Positions 1-7,615 of a DNA stretch of 52,392 nt are shown piece by piece (the stretch's first letter is position 1; each line of letters begins with the position of its first letter). Source of the DNA: Algoriphagus faecimaris (lineage in GTDB: Bacteria > Bacteroidota > Bacteroidia > Cytophagales > Cyclobacteriaceae); assembly GCF_900101705.1 (NCBI RefSeq), contig NZ_FNAC01000036.1:1-52392 (forward strand), written 5' to 3'. The notes beneath the pieces were generated by a model. It saw only the letters and a list, made by a program, of their open reading frames with translations, ran no database searches and was not told where the DNA came from. Both the position numbers and the translations under genes were made by a program.

Positions 1-235
1 CCACGGGTTTCACCCGCGGCTATTCAAGGTTTGACCCCTGCCAGGGTCATTATTTGAAACACATTATGGAATTAAAACGATCCTGTAAGGATCGAACCTT
101 TGAATAGCCCCCGGTGGAACCGGGGGTTTGATCGATCCACAAACCTTGGTGGGGAACAACCCCGAAGGCGGTTGAACTTGTGGGAAATGGGATTCCAAAA
201 AATATAAAAGTGTAGATGCAAACTACGCTAAGCAC
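1..235. repeat. Chain of short intergenic hairpins
   Basis: No convincing gene is present in the first 315 bases. Several inverted repeats follow each other closely: an imperfect CCACGGGT/ACCCGCGG pair at the very start, GACCC/GGGTC near 33-48, GATCC/GGATC near 80-94, CCCCCGG/CCGGGGG near 109-127, and CAACCCC/GGCGGTTG near 158-175. This density is typical of structured intergenic repeats in Bacteroidota. An alternative is a structured non-coding RNA whose start lies outside the window. The short open frame here reads through the hairpins and has no protein-like composition. Confidence 0.5.
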
Positions 236-315
236 AAACTATATTTTCTACACCTAGAGGGGAACCTTAACCTTGAAAGATAATAGACGCCGAGATGGGG
301 GCCAGTACCAACAAA

Positions 316-708
316 TTAACTTAATAGCCTACTTTCTATCTGTATCTTAATAATTGTTTTTATATGTTCAGGAAAAATCAAAGTCTTATCAGAAAGAGTT
401 TTCTTAATTACTTTTTGATATAATTTTCGATATGGAATAGGCATGAAAATGGTGATAATAAATATTGGAGTAACAATATATAGAACCATATCCCATTGAT
501 AATAAATCGAAAGATAAATTGCAAGTCCATACTTTATTATATCAAGCAAATATGTCACACCATAAAAAGTTGGAAGCATTACCAATTTCCCTAGCTTAAA
601 AGGTATCTCTACTTCTCTAGAAATCAATTGTACATACCTTTGCATACCATAGAAATAGAAGTCTGCAAACCAAGAAATTCCAAGTATAATTAATAATTGT
701 TTTTCCAT
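316..708 (-). CDS. Hypothetical multi-pass membrane protein, 130 aa
   Basis: I do not recognise this protein. It has three to four hydrophobic helices (about residues 4-20, 42-70, 73-92) and a lysine-rich, probably cytoplasmic C-terminus. It starts one base after the stop of the 149-residue gene, so the two are translationally coupled. The DNA is strongly AT-rich compared with the conserved halves of the restriction-methylase gene upstream, which suggests foreign origin. Its place directly downstream of a restriction-modification gene hints at a defence-linked or cargo role, but nothing in the sequence proves that. Confidence 0.6.
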   Translation of the reverse strand: MEKQLLIILGISWFADFYFYGMQRYVQLISREVEIPFKLGKLVMLPTFYGVTYLLDIIKYGLAIYLSIYYQWDMVLYIVTPIFIITIFMPIPYRKLYQKVIKKTLSDKTLIFPEHIKTIIKIQIESRLLS

Positions 709-709
709 T

Positions 710-1159
710 TTATCTTAAAGTTATCTTATTTATAAATTCATTAAAATTTTTTGAATGTATGGCTATTTTTTGTGCTTTAATTAAATTAATCTTTCTTTTT
801 TTAAGTGATTTTTTTAATTCCCTCAATGATAAAGCATATGAAAATGATAAAGATAAAAGAAAGAGTGATGGAAAAATTAACAACGCACCAATCACCCCTA
901 TATTTTCTGGAATATTTTCATAATTTACTATTAAAACAATAGATATTATTGAAATTAGAAAAAACAACCTACCCAGAATAAGACAAATTTTTTCAAATCG
1001 AAACCCTGCTTTAAATTCTAATAGTTCTTTTTTTCTAAAATCATCAATAGATTTCATTAGATTTTCTTTACTAACAGATTTCAAATATTCATATAAATTA
1101 GGATCTATATTTTTACTTGAAAATTGAAATTTTAAATAAGGAGTTTTATAAATAGCCAT
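710..1159 (-). CDS. Hypothetical membrane protein, 149 aa
   Basis: I do not recognise this protein. A charged N-terminal third (about residues 1-55) precedes two hydrophobic helices (about 58-80 and 88-112) and a basic C-terminal tail rich in lysine. The gene lies 37 bases downstream of the restriction-methylase gene on the same strand and directly abuts the 130-residue gene. Base composition is visibly AT-rich, like its downstream partner. The two-helix hairpin with a basic tail could fit a small effector or a subunit working with the 130-residue protein, but this is only inference. Confidence 0.6.
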   Translation of the reverse strand: MAIYKTPYLKFQFSSKNIDPNLYEYLKSVSKENLMKSIDDFRKKELLEFKAGFRFEKICLILGRLFFLISIISIVLIVNYENIPENIGVIGALLIFPSLFLLSLSFSYALSLRELKKSLKKRKINLIKAQKIAIHSKNFNEFINKITLR

Positions 1160-1196
1160 ATTTAATAGGATTTTAAATTTTCATTTTCGATATTTC

Positions 1197-4100
1197 CTAG
1201 CGTCCTTCCACTATTCTAATCTCCTCCTCTGTCAATCCATACAATTCATAAACCAGGTGGTCAATCTCTTGGTCGATGCGGTCGATCTCGGATTGGAGGG
1301 CTTGGGCTTTGGATTTTTGTTCGTTAAAATAGGCCATCCACTCGGCTTCTTCTCCTAGACTTAACTGTACCTTGGCTTTCTTTAACTCTCCCAAGAATCC
1401 CTTGAAATCTAAGGATGGCCAGTTTTGGAGTTTGGTTGACAGCTTTTCAATTTGAAATTTGGCTATTAACAATTTTGAAAAAATAGTTTCCATTTCAAAT
1501 TTCTCCCTCGTTTTTTCTAAAGATTGATCAATCAACTGACTTAATTTTAATCGAACATCTTCCGAAATTGCAGGAATAACGAAACTCAAGATATTATTTA
1601 CATTTAATTTAGGAAAAGCTGCCCTTGACAAATTCACATTAGAAGTCCTGAAGTAGTTTGAACAAATTTTACTGGCTATGATCGCAAGAATTGGTTTCAA
1701 AAACTCTTCTTTGCCTTGGATAGGGACAAAGTTAAATACATCTGTATTATTGACTATTGGATTTTCAGCATAGGTAATATCAACTTTTTCTTTTGATAAA
1801 ATTCTATTCACCAATAATCGCGGATTTATAAAAATATCAGGATTTCTAGGGGCCGCTAAATTAGGCCCGTATTTAATATATTCCTTATGGGGCTTAATTA
1901 AAAATCTCTGAACATTTCCAGCACCAATAAGGGGAAGATACGAATCATCAATCTTAACATTAGAATGATAAACTTTATTATTCATCATTTCCCTTGTCTG
2001 AGGTGGGGTTCCTTTTCCTTTCTCATAAGGCTGCATTCCCTTATATCCTTTTAAAAAATCAGAAACTTTAAACTGTCCATTTAACATTAGCACATTTTCA
2101 AATGAAAGATTTGTATCAGAATCTAAATTAACAAACTCCACATCTTTAATGACCGCCCATTTCTTTTCAGCTAAATCACTCAATCTTTCCGAGATTGATT
2201 TTAAATCTTTATCAATAGAAATAACTACTGTTGATTTAGGAAATACTGAAAGAATTGTTTTCTCTCCTGTTAAAATAACTGTGTCTACTGTTGCATCTTC
2301 GAATACGCTAAATAAATTAAGAATCTCTAAACATTTATTCTCCAAAAATATTTGATTCCGCAATCTTGAATCATATTTAGTAGAAAGCCAGTAATTGGGA
2401 ATGATTACACTGTAATAACAATTATCGTTAAGTATTTTTAAAATTCTTTCCATAAAAACAGCATAAGTATTAATTTGATATTCTGCTGTTTTGTAATTCT
2501 TGTAGATAAACTCTTTACTCTGTTCATCTAATGAATGAGATTGAACATAAGGCGGATTTCCCACCACCACATCAAAGCCTCCTTTGGCAAAGACTTTTGG
2601 GAACTGTGCTGACCAGTTGAAGGCCAAGTCTCCTGCTACTTCGGGATCATCGATCAGGGAGTTGCCTACTTTGATATTGGAATTGAGACTACTGAGTTTG
2701 CGGCCTTTTTTGGCGGTCCGGAGCCATAGGGAAAGTCGGGCGATCTGTACGGATTCCTCGTTGATGTCCACGCCGAAGATGTTGTTTTCCAGAATGTGGT
2801 TTTCTACATTGGGAAGGATCAAGGGTGAATCGAAGAGTTGGGATTCCAGTTCATCCACATAGCGATGCTCTGCCATCAAAAACTCCAAGACTTGATTTAG
2901 AAAAGCGCCTGATCCACAGGCAGGATCACAAATCGTCAGCTGTAGCAGCCAGGCACGATAGGTATCCAGTTTTTCTTTGAGCCGTTGAATCGTTTTCTTC
3001 TGCCGGCCTCTTCTCCCCTCTGCAAAATCCTCGTCGATGATGCCAAGTTCGGCTTTTTTCTCCGTGCAGAGCTTCCCAAGGGTATTGTCTACGATGTATT
3101 TGGTGATGTATTTTGGGGTATAAAAAACCCCATCCCGCTTGCGCTTGGTCTTGGAACGGTCCACGACTTCACCCGCAAGTTGGGCACGGACATTTTCGAT
3201 ATCATTGAGTGAATGCTCGAAAATATGTCCTAGGATATTGGTATCTACCTCGGATTCAAAATCATATTCGGTCAGCTTGCGAACGTGCTTTTCAAGTACC
3301 TGATCCGAAATCTCCAATCCATCTAAAATCGGATCGGGAGCGAAAAGCCCGCCATTGTAGGCGTGAATTTCTGCCTTGCCCGGCTGAACTCTTCCTGTAT
3401 TCAAGTACCCAAAATACTTTTTGAAAATCTGGTATAAAGGTCTGTATTCGTCAAGATCGCTAAGTTTGTTCCAATGCGTGACTATTTCCATAATGGAATT
3501 AGGCGGAAGCAAACCCTTGTCCTCTGCAAAAAAGATAAATAGAAACCGATCCAAGAGCTTTTGACTTTTTTGGTAGAGTTCAAGTTCATCCGTGTCAGCA
3601 TTCAACTTGACCATATCCAGCCAAAGCTCCTGCTTGAAGGCCGAATAATCCGCATAGAGTTGTTTGGTGATCTGCTCTTCTACCAGTAAAGATTGTTCTT
3701 TGATCTTTTTGGGAATGCCCGAAAGCAGGTTTTCCTTATGAAGCAGCAGCCAGAACACCTTGAATTCCTCCAGCTGCATTGCAAGAATATTGAATTCTAG
3801 GAAATCCACTGCATTGTCTATGTAGAATCGTAACTTCTCGAAATTACTGGTAATGACATAAACGCATTCAGGCTGATTGTTTTTATAATTGAAGGCTTGA
3901 TCACGGATTTTTTCCAAGTCCTTCGTATCCGTCCCCTTCAGTTCAATGACTGCCAAAGCCTGCCTGTCTTTCAAAATCGCGCCATCGGTCTTTTTCGCAT
4001 CCTTGATATTCTTCAGCTCTGTGGTGAGGTCATAATCCGGATTAGGATTGATGGTATAGCCCAGAATATTGACAAAGAGCTCTCGGAGAAAACCTTCCTG

Positions 4101-4247
4101 AAATTGTTCTTCTTTGGCGGCCCGGATATTTTGCTGTCGGGCAGGATGGTGAAAATAGTTCTGATAAGCAGCATACGCCTCCTTGACAAGCGCTTGATCT
4201 TGTGTGGCAAGGTATTTTTTAAGAACTGAGTTTTGGAAAAAAGCCAT
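1197..4247 (-). CDS. Type IIG-like restriction endonuclease/N6-adenine DNA methyltransferase
   Basis: Single-chain restriction-modification enzyme of 1016 residues, predicted to methylate adenine and cleave DNA using one target-recognition region. The N-terminal part has a PD-(D/E)xK nuclease signature: D88, then E102-L-K104. The methylase core has motif X (GVFYTP, about 373-378), the SAM-binding motif I DPACGSGAF (441-449) and the catalytic motif IV NPPY (564-567), the order seen in Eco57I-like gamma-class enzymes. The region after about residue 570 should hold target recognition. A coiled-coil-like helix ends the protein. No separate methylase, specificity or restriction subunit lies next to it, consistent with a solitary enzyme. 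The stretch encoding the recognition region (about 1480-2560) is more AT-rich than the rest, suggesting mosaic exchange. Confidence 0.9.
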   Translation of the reverse strand: MAFFQNSVLKKYLATQDQALVKEAYAAYQNYFHHPARQQNIRAAKEEQFQEGFLRELFVNILGYTINPNPDYDLTTELKNIKDAKKTDGAILKDRQALAVIELKGTDTKDLEKIRDQAFNYKNNQPECVYVITSNFEKLRFYIDNAVDFLEFNILAMQLEEFKVFWLLLHKENLLSGIPKKIKEQSLLVEEQITKQLYADYSAFKQELWLDMVKLNADTDELELYQKSQKLLDRFLFIFFAEDKGLLPPNSIMEIVTHWNKLSDLDEYRPLYQIFKKYFGYLNTGRVQPGKAEIHAYNGGLFAPDPILDGLEISDQVLEKHVRKLTEYDFESEVDTNILGHIFEHSLNDIENVRAQLAGEVVDRSKTKRKRDGVFYTPKYITKYIVDNTLGKLCTEKKAELGIIDEDFAEGRRGRQKKTIQRLKEKLDTYRAWLLQLTICDPACGSGAFLNQVLEFLMAEHRYVDELESQLFDSPLILPNVENHILENNIFGVDINEESVQIARLSLWLRTAKKGRKLSSLNSNIKVGNSLIDDPEVAGDLAFNWSAQFPKVFAKGGFDVVVGNPPYVQSHSLDEQSKEFIYKNYKTAEYQINTYAVFMERILKILNDNCYYSVIIPNYWLSTKYDSRLRNQIFLENKCLEILNLFSVFEDATVDTVILTGEKTILSVFPKSTVVISIDKDLKSISERLSDLAEKKWAVIKDVEFVNLDSDTNLSFENVLMLNGQFKVSDFLKGYKGMQPYEKGKGTPPQTREMMNNKVYHSNVKIDDSYLPLIGAGNVQRFLIKPHKEYIKYGPNLAAPRNPDIFINPRLLVNRILSKEKVDITYAENPIVNNTDVFNFVPIQGKEEFLKPILAIIASKICSNYFRTSNVNLSRAAFPKLNVNNILSFVIPAISEDVRLKLSQLIDQSLEKTREKFEMETIFSKLLIAKFQIEKLSTKLQNWPSLDFKGFLGELKKAKVQLSLGEEAEWMAYFNEQKSKAQALQSEIDRIDQEIDHLVYELYGLTEEEIRIVEGR

Positions 4248-4491
4248 TGAAAAAAGGAAGTTTTATTACAAGTTTCTTTGAGTGGTGACACTCACAGAGG
4301 CAAGTGTGTCAATCACTCAAGTGGGCAGTTTAAAACTGACTCTTAAAGATATGGGAATTGGAGAAAAGAAAAAGGGGGAAACGTGGGATTGACGGGAAAT
4401 GTCTGAATTTTTTCTCGGTTTTGAGCGTGAAGAAAGCGATCGCCTAGATTTGTTTCCTTTTAAACCGAATTAATTCATATTGGTAAAATCC

Positions 4492-4638
4492 AATCAAATC
4501 GCTTCTCCGAAGCTATGTTTCCACCCTCCTCCATCTGAGGCTATCATCAAAACGCCTCGCTGAGGCTTAAAACCTAACCCTATAATTCGATTCAAAAAAT
4601 CAAATTCCTGCATTCGTGGCTAAAAAATAAGCCACGAA
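4492..4638. repeat. Dispersed intergenic repeat, copy 1
   Basis: Shares three conserved blocks, with identical spacing, with positions 17214-17349: a 23-base block containing GCTTCTCCGAAGC (starts 4492), CTCGCTGAGGCTTAAA (starts 4556) and an AATTC...TGGCTAAAA block (starts 4603). Offsets of 64 and 111 bases are the same in both copies, while the segments in between have diverged. This is direct evidence of a common repeat unit of about 135 bases. Confidence 0.7.
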
Positions 4639-4649
4639 TGCAGGAATTT
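4602..4649. terminator. Perfect 20-bp hairpin, possible bidirectional terminator
   Basis: Left arm 4602-4621 pairs perfectly with 4630-4649 around an 8-base A-rich loop; T-rich sequence follows on both strands. It lies about 300 bases downstream of the glycosyltransferase stop codon, far for a simple terminator, and overlaps the dispersed repeat, so it may be part of that repeat instead. Confidence 0.4.
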
Positions 4650-4690
4650 TTCTTGTCTTGTCTTCAATCACCCAAATTTAAAAATGCACC

Positions 4691-4778
4691 GTCCCTACGG
4701 GACTCCTAAAACTGGGTTTCAGCCAATATTTCCAGCCGTTAAAACGGCTGGCAAGAATATCAGTCGTCCCGCTGGGAC
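4691..4778. repeat. Cluster of three GC-rich palindromes
   Basis: GTCCC-tac-GGGAC (4691-4703), CCAGCCGTT/AACGGCTGG (4732-4751) and GTCCC-gct-GGGAC (4766-4778). The first and last share the same arms. This arrangement is typical of REP-like elements in Bacteroidota intergenic DNA; no RAYT transposase gene lies nearby. Confidence 0.55.
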
Positions 4779-4943
4779 TGAACCTTGAAATACAAAATCC
4801 AAATGGGTCCACGGATCAATTCTGTGAACTCACCCCTTTTTGTGTTTCAGGAATAGGAAAAAAGAGAGTTAAGGGTAGAAGTGAGTGAGGACACTCACTT
4901 CGGCAAAGCGAGCCCACTTGATTGGGTGTGATCCTGGTTTAAA

Positions 4944-6377
4944 CTAAGCTGCTTTTTTCTCAAATCCTTTTCGAGTCATTTCTCCCCAGCCTTTATTTCC
5001 TCTGAGCTTTTCCCAGTTCCCTTTCAGTGAGGCATAAACGGTAAATGGATGAAAGAACAAGGGTTCTAACAGAGCCACAAAACCTAATTTAAGCAAGTCA
5101 CTAACCCGATGATAGCGCTTGAAGGTGGATTCTTCCGAAAAAAGCGCAATCATGGAAAAGAACACCGCAAAAACATAAACCAATCCTAAAAAAATCAAAA
5201 AGTACTGCCAATTGACAATACCCAAATAGATCAAAATTAAGGTAATTATCAATCCGGTAAATTCGACCAAAGGAGCCAAATATTCGAAGAAAAACCAATA
5301 GGGAAAACTCAACATTCCCAAGATTTTATACTTGGGGTTAAACATCATTTTTCGATGAGTCCAAAGTGTCTCTATGGTACCACGCATCCATCGGCTCCGC
5401 TGTTTGCCAAGGATTTTATAGCTCTCCGGAGCTTCTGTCCAGCAAAGCGGATCAGGTATATATTGAACTTTGTAAGGAAGTCCCTGATCGATCATAAAGC
5501 GGCGCATCCGTACGATGAGCTCCATATCTTCCCCTACTGTGGCAGTGCTGTAGCCCCCGCATTGCATGGCGATTTCCCGATCAAACATCCCAAATGCTCC
5601 ACTGATAATCAGTAAACCATCGAGTTTGCTCCAAGCCATCCTTCCCAATATAAATGCCCTCAAATACTCGATCACCTGAACCCGCGCGATAAAATTATCT
5701 GGTGCTTTGACGTCGATCAGTTTTCCGGCCTTGATGGTGCAGGAGTTAGCAATCCGAACTACTCCTCCGGTAGCAATCACCCGGGAATCAGATGCCTCCA
5801 TGTACGGCTTAGCCAGCTTGAGCAGGACATCTTTATCCATGATGCAGTCCACATCGATGCAGACCAAATACGGGTTTTGGGAAATATTTATCCCGGTATT
5901 GAGTGCATCAGCCTTCCCTCCGTTTTCTTTGTCCACGACTATCAGCTTTGAAAACGCCGGGTTGGTCGACATATAGATTCCCTGGACATCTTTGGTAGGA
6001 ATGAAAGGCACATAAGTCATCTCAGTCCGAACCATTTGGAAACTTGAAATGAGCACCTCCATAGAATTATCCTTACTTCCATCATTGACCACGATCACAT
6101 CAAAATTATTGTAATTGATCGCGAGCAAAGACTTCACATTTTCTACTATAGTGCGACCCTCATTATAAGCCGGAGCGATCAAACTCACCCTTGGCACGTT
6201 TTCCAAAGCAAGCAATGCTTTGTAGTTTACAAAGCGGTTTCTTTTCAGGTATTGGATCAACCCCCTGGCACTGATAATTGCCAAAATCAAATAAGAAATC
6301 ATCACCAAAAAGGCAAAAAAAAGGATGAAGTAATTGAATACCCAGATCCCATAGTCCAAACCTTCAAATCCTGTCAT
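4944..6377 (-). CDS. Processive family 2 glycosyltransferase (polysaccharide synthase)
   Basis: Membrane glycosyltransferase of 477 residues that probably polymerises an exported polysaccharide from nucleotide sugars. One N-terminal helix (about 14-36) precedes a GT-A domain with the nucleotide-binding start SLIAPAYNEG (about 64-73), a VNDGS aspartate, the DVD metal site, a GED catalytic-base motif and the processive signature QRSRW, followed by three C-terminal helices. This domain order matches PgaC/NodC/hyaluronan-synthase-like enzymes. The ATG overlaps the stop of the upstream 279-residue gene by four bases (ATGA), so the two are coupled, and a response regulator and hybrid kinase lie upstream. 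The sugar cannot be told from sequence. No PgaB, BcsB or outer-membrane export partner is in the window. Confidence 0.85.
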   Translation of the reverse strand: MTGFEGLDYGIWVFNYFILFFAFLVMISYLILAIISARGLIQYLKRNRFVNYKALLALENVPRVSLIAPAYNEGRTIVENVKSLLAINYNNFDVIVVNDGSKDNSMEVLISSFQMVRTEMTYVPFIPTKDVQGIYMSTNPAFSKLIVVDKENGGKADALNTGINISQNPYLVCIDVDCIMDKDVLLKLAKPYMEASDSRVIATGGVVRIANSCTIKAGKLIDVKAPDNFIARVQVIEYLRAFILGRMAWSKLDGLLIISGAFGMFDREIAMQCGGYSTATVGEDMELIVRMRRFMIDQGLPYKVQYIPDPLCWTEAPESYKILGKQRSRWMRGTIETLWTHRKMMFNPKYKILGMLSFPYWFFFEYLAPLVEFTGLIITLILIYLGIVNWQYFLIFLGLVYVFAVFFSMIALFSEESTFKRYHRVSDLLKLGFVALLEPLFFHPFTVYASLKGNWEKLRGNKGWGEMTRKGFEKKAA

Positions 6378-7213
6378 ACCTTAGAGAATCTTTTTTTGTG
6401 CAACAAGAAGTCTATTTCATTGATAAGCTTTTTACGCTGAGTTTTTCCCCTAAAGTATTCCAGAACTTCAAGTTGCTTAATATCATGATAGTAGTGGATC
6501 AGCCGGATTCCCAAAAGCGCCACTGATTCATTTTTTGATTGGAGAAGTTCGGGTAAATTATCAACCGGTGGAACCTTAAACCGCTTAATAGCGAAAAGGA
6601 TATTGCTCTGCGTCCAATCATTGAAATACACGCTGCTCTCCCGAAATGCCCAAAGCTCTTTCAATCCCTTCAATCGAATTTTTGCTATAAGCTTTTCCTG
6701 CTGAACCATATCGTTCCGATCAAATTTTATCGCTTTAATCTTATCGTATGCCGCTTGATAATTAAGGGAAGATAGGTCACGCATACCTTCTACTTTGAGC
6801 ACCCATGATCTAGCCTGAAGCTTTTTGAGTGAATAGTTTACCAAGCCAGATTGTACATAAAAGTTCTCAAGCTTCTCAACTGAGGCCCCGCTAAAATTCT
6901 GATGGAGGCCAATAAGAGACTTAATCATTACCTTTTGGTAAAGTTTGGATTTTCCGGCAAGACTAAAATTGGTTTCTTCGCCATCTTCTTTTCCAAAAAG
7001 GATTCTAAACAAAATTTGATCAATTTCTTCCTGATAAGCTTTTTTCTTCTTCTCTTCCCGTATTTTAAATATTCTTTTAAATAGAGTAGCGAAAAAGAAA
7101 TAAAGGGAGCCCAGCAAAAAAAACAGGATCACGAGCAGCAAGATTTCTATTAAATCAAGGCTCGATGCCCAGTCTAATCCTCCGGAAATGGTTTGGTTTA
7201 TAAACTCCGACAA
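6374..7213 (-). CDS. Membrane-anchored helical (HEAT-like) protein, 279 aa
   Basis: Unrecognised protein with one strong N-terminal transmembrane helix (about residues 23-48), then a lysine- and glutamate-rich linker and helical pairs resembling HEAT repeats (for example around 'GLKELWAFRES' and 'NESVALLGIRLIHYY'). It probably sits on the cytoplasmic face as a scaffold for the glycosyltransferase encoded directly downstream, with which it overlaps by four bases. The only start that preserves the anchor is a TTG at 7213; no ATG lies nearby upstream in frame. The upstream neighbour is a single-domain response regulator 36 bases away, so this protein may connect signalling to polysaccharide synthesis. 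That role is inferred from context. Confidence 0.7.
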   Translation of the reverse strand: MSEFINQTISGGLDWASSLDLIEILLLVILFFLLGSLYFFFATLFKRIFKIREEKKKKAYQEEIDQILFRILFGKEDGEETNFSLAGKSKLYQKVMIKSLIGLHQNFSGASVEKLENFYVQSGLVNYSLKKLQARSWVLKVEGMRDLSSLNYQAAYDKIKAIKFDRNDMVQQEKLIAKIRLKGLKELWAFRESSVYFNDWTQSNILFAIKRFKVPPVDNLPELLQSKNESVALLGIRLIHYYHDIKQLEVLEYFRGKTQRKKLINEIDFLLHKKRFSKV

Positions 7214-7249
7214 TGCGATATTGTATATTAAGGATAGGTGATGGACTAA

Positions 7250-7615
7250 TTAGGCGATCAGCTTTTGGATTCTTTTCAACAAAATGGCTGGACTAAAGGG
7301 CTTGGAAATAAACTCATCAGCACCCAAATCTAAAACCTCCAATTCGGTGGCCTCTATACCTGAAGCAGTCAAAACGATCACCGGAATATCGGACTTTTTC
7401 TCTTTTCTTACGGTTTGGATAATCTGTTGACCTCCTGCAAAAGGCAAGTTTAAATCGGTGATAATCAAATTAATACTTTCGATATTTTCATCCAAGATCT
7501 CAAGAGCATCAGCTCCATTGTTATGAGACAAAACCTCAAATTGGTTCATAGTCAAGTAGAAAGTCAAGGATTTCAATAAAATCTCATCATCCTCAACTAT
7601 TAAAATTCTCTTCAT
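7250..7615 (-). CDS. Single-domain response regulator
   Basis: CheY-like receiver of 121 residues with no output domain. It has the acidic pair ('IVEDDE', D8-D9-region), the phospho-acceptor aspartate in 'LIITDLNLPFAG', the switch threonine in 'VLTASG' and the lysine in 'EFISKPFSP'. Its ATG overlaps the stop of the hybrid histidine kinase by four bases, so it is almost certainly phosphorylated through that kinase, likely from the kinase's Hpt domain. With no DNA-binding domain, it should act by protein contact, possibly on the HEAT-like protein or glycosyltransferase downstream. Confidence 0.9.
   Translation of the reverse strand: MKRILIVEDDEILLKSLTFYLTMNQFEVLSHNNGADALEILDENIESINLIITDLNLPFAGGQQIIQTVRKEKKSDIPVIVLTASGIEATELEVLDLGADEFISKPFSPAILLKRIQKLIA

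Larger units (their letters stand above)
4248..4943. repeat. Gene-free region filled with intergenic repeats
   Basis: About 700 bases without a credible gene. It holds an inverted repeat at 4277-4320 (GAGTG...CACTC type), a dispersed repeat beginning at 4492, a perfect 20-base-pair hairpin at 4602-4649, a cluster of three GC-rich hairpins at 4691-4778 and a second GTGAGTG/CACTCAC palindrome near 4885. The elements resemble repetitive extragenic palindromes of Bacteroidota. Transcription of the glycosyltransferase operon would end inside this region. Confidence 0.6.

Noticed and set aside
50..235. Minus-strand 61-residue frame
   Set aside because: It passes through several hairpins and has no protein-like conservation or start context.
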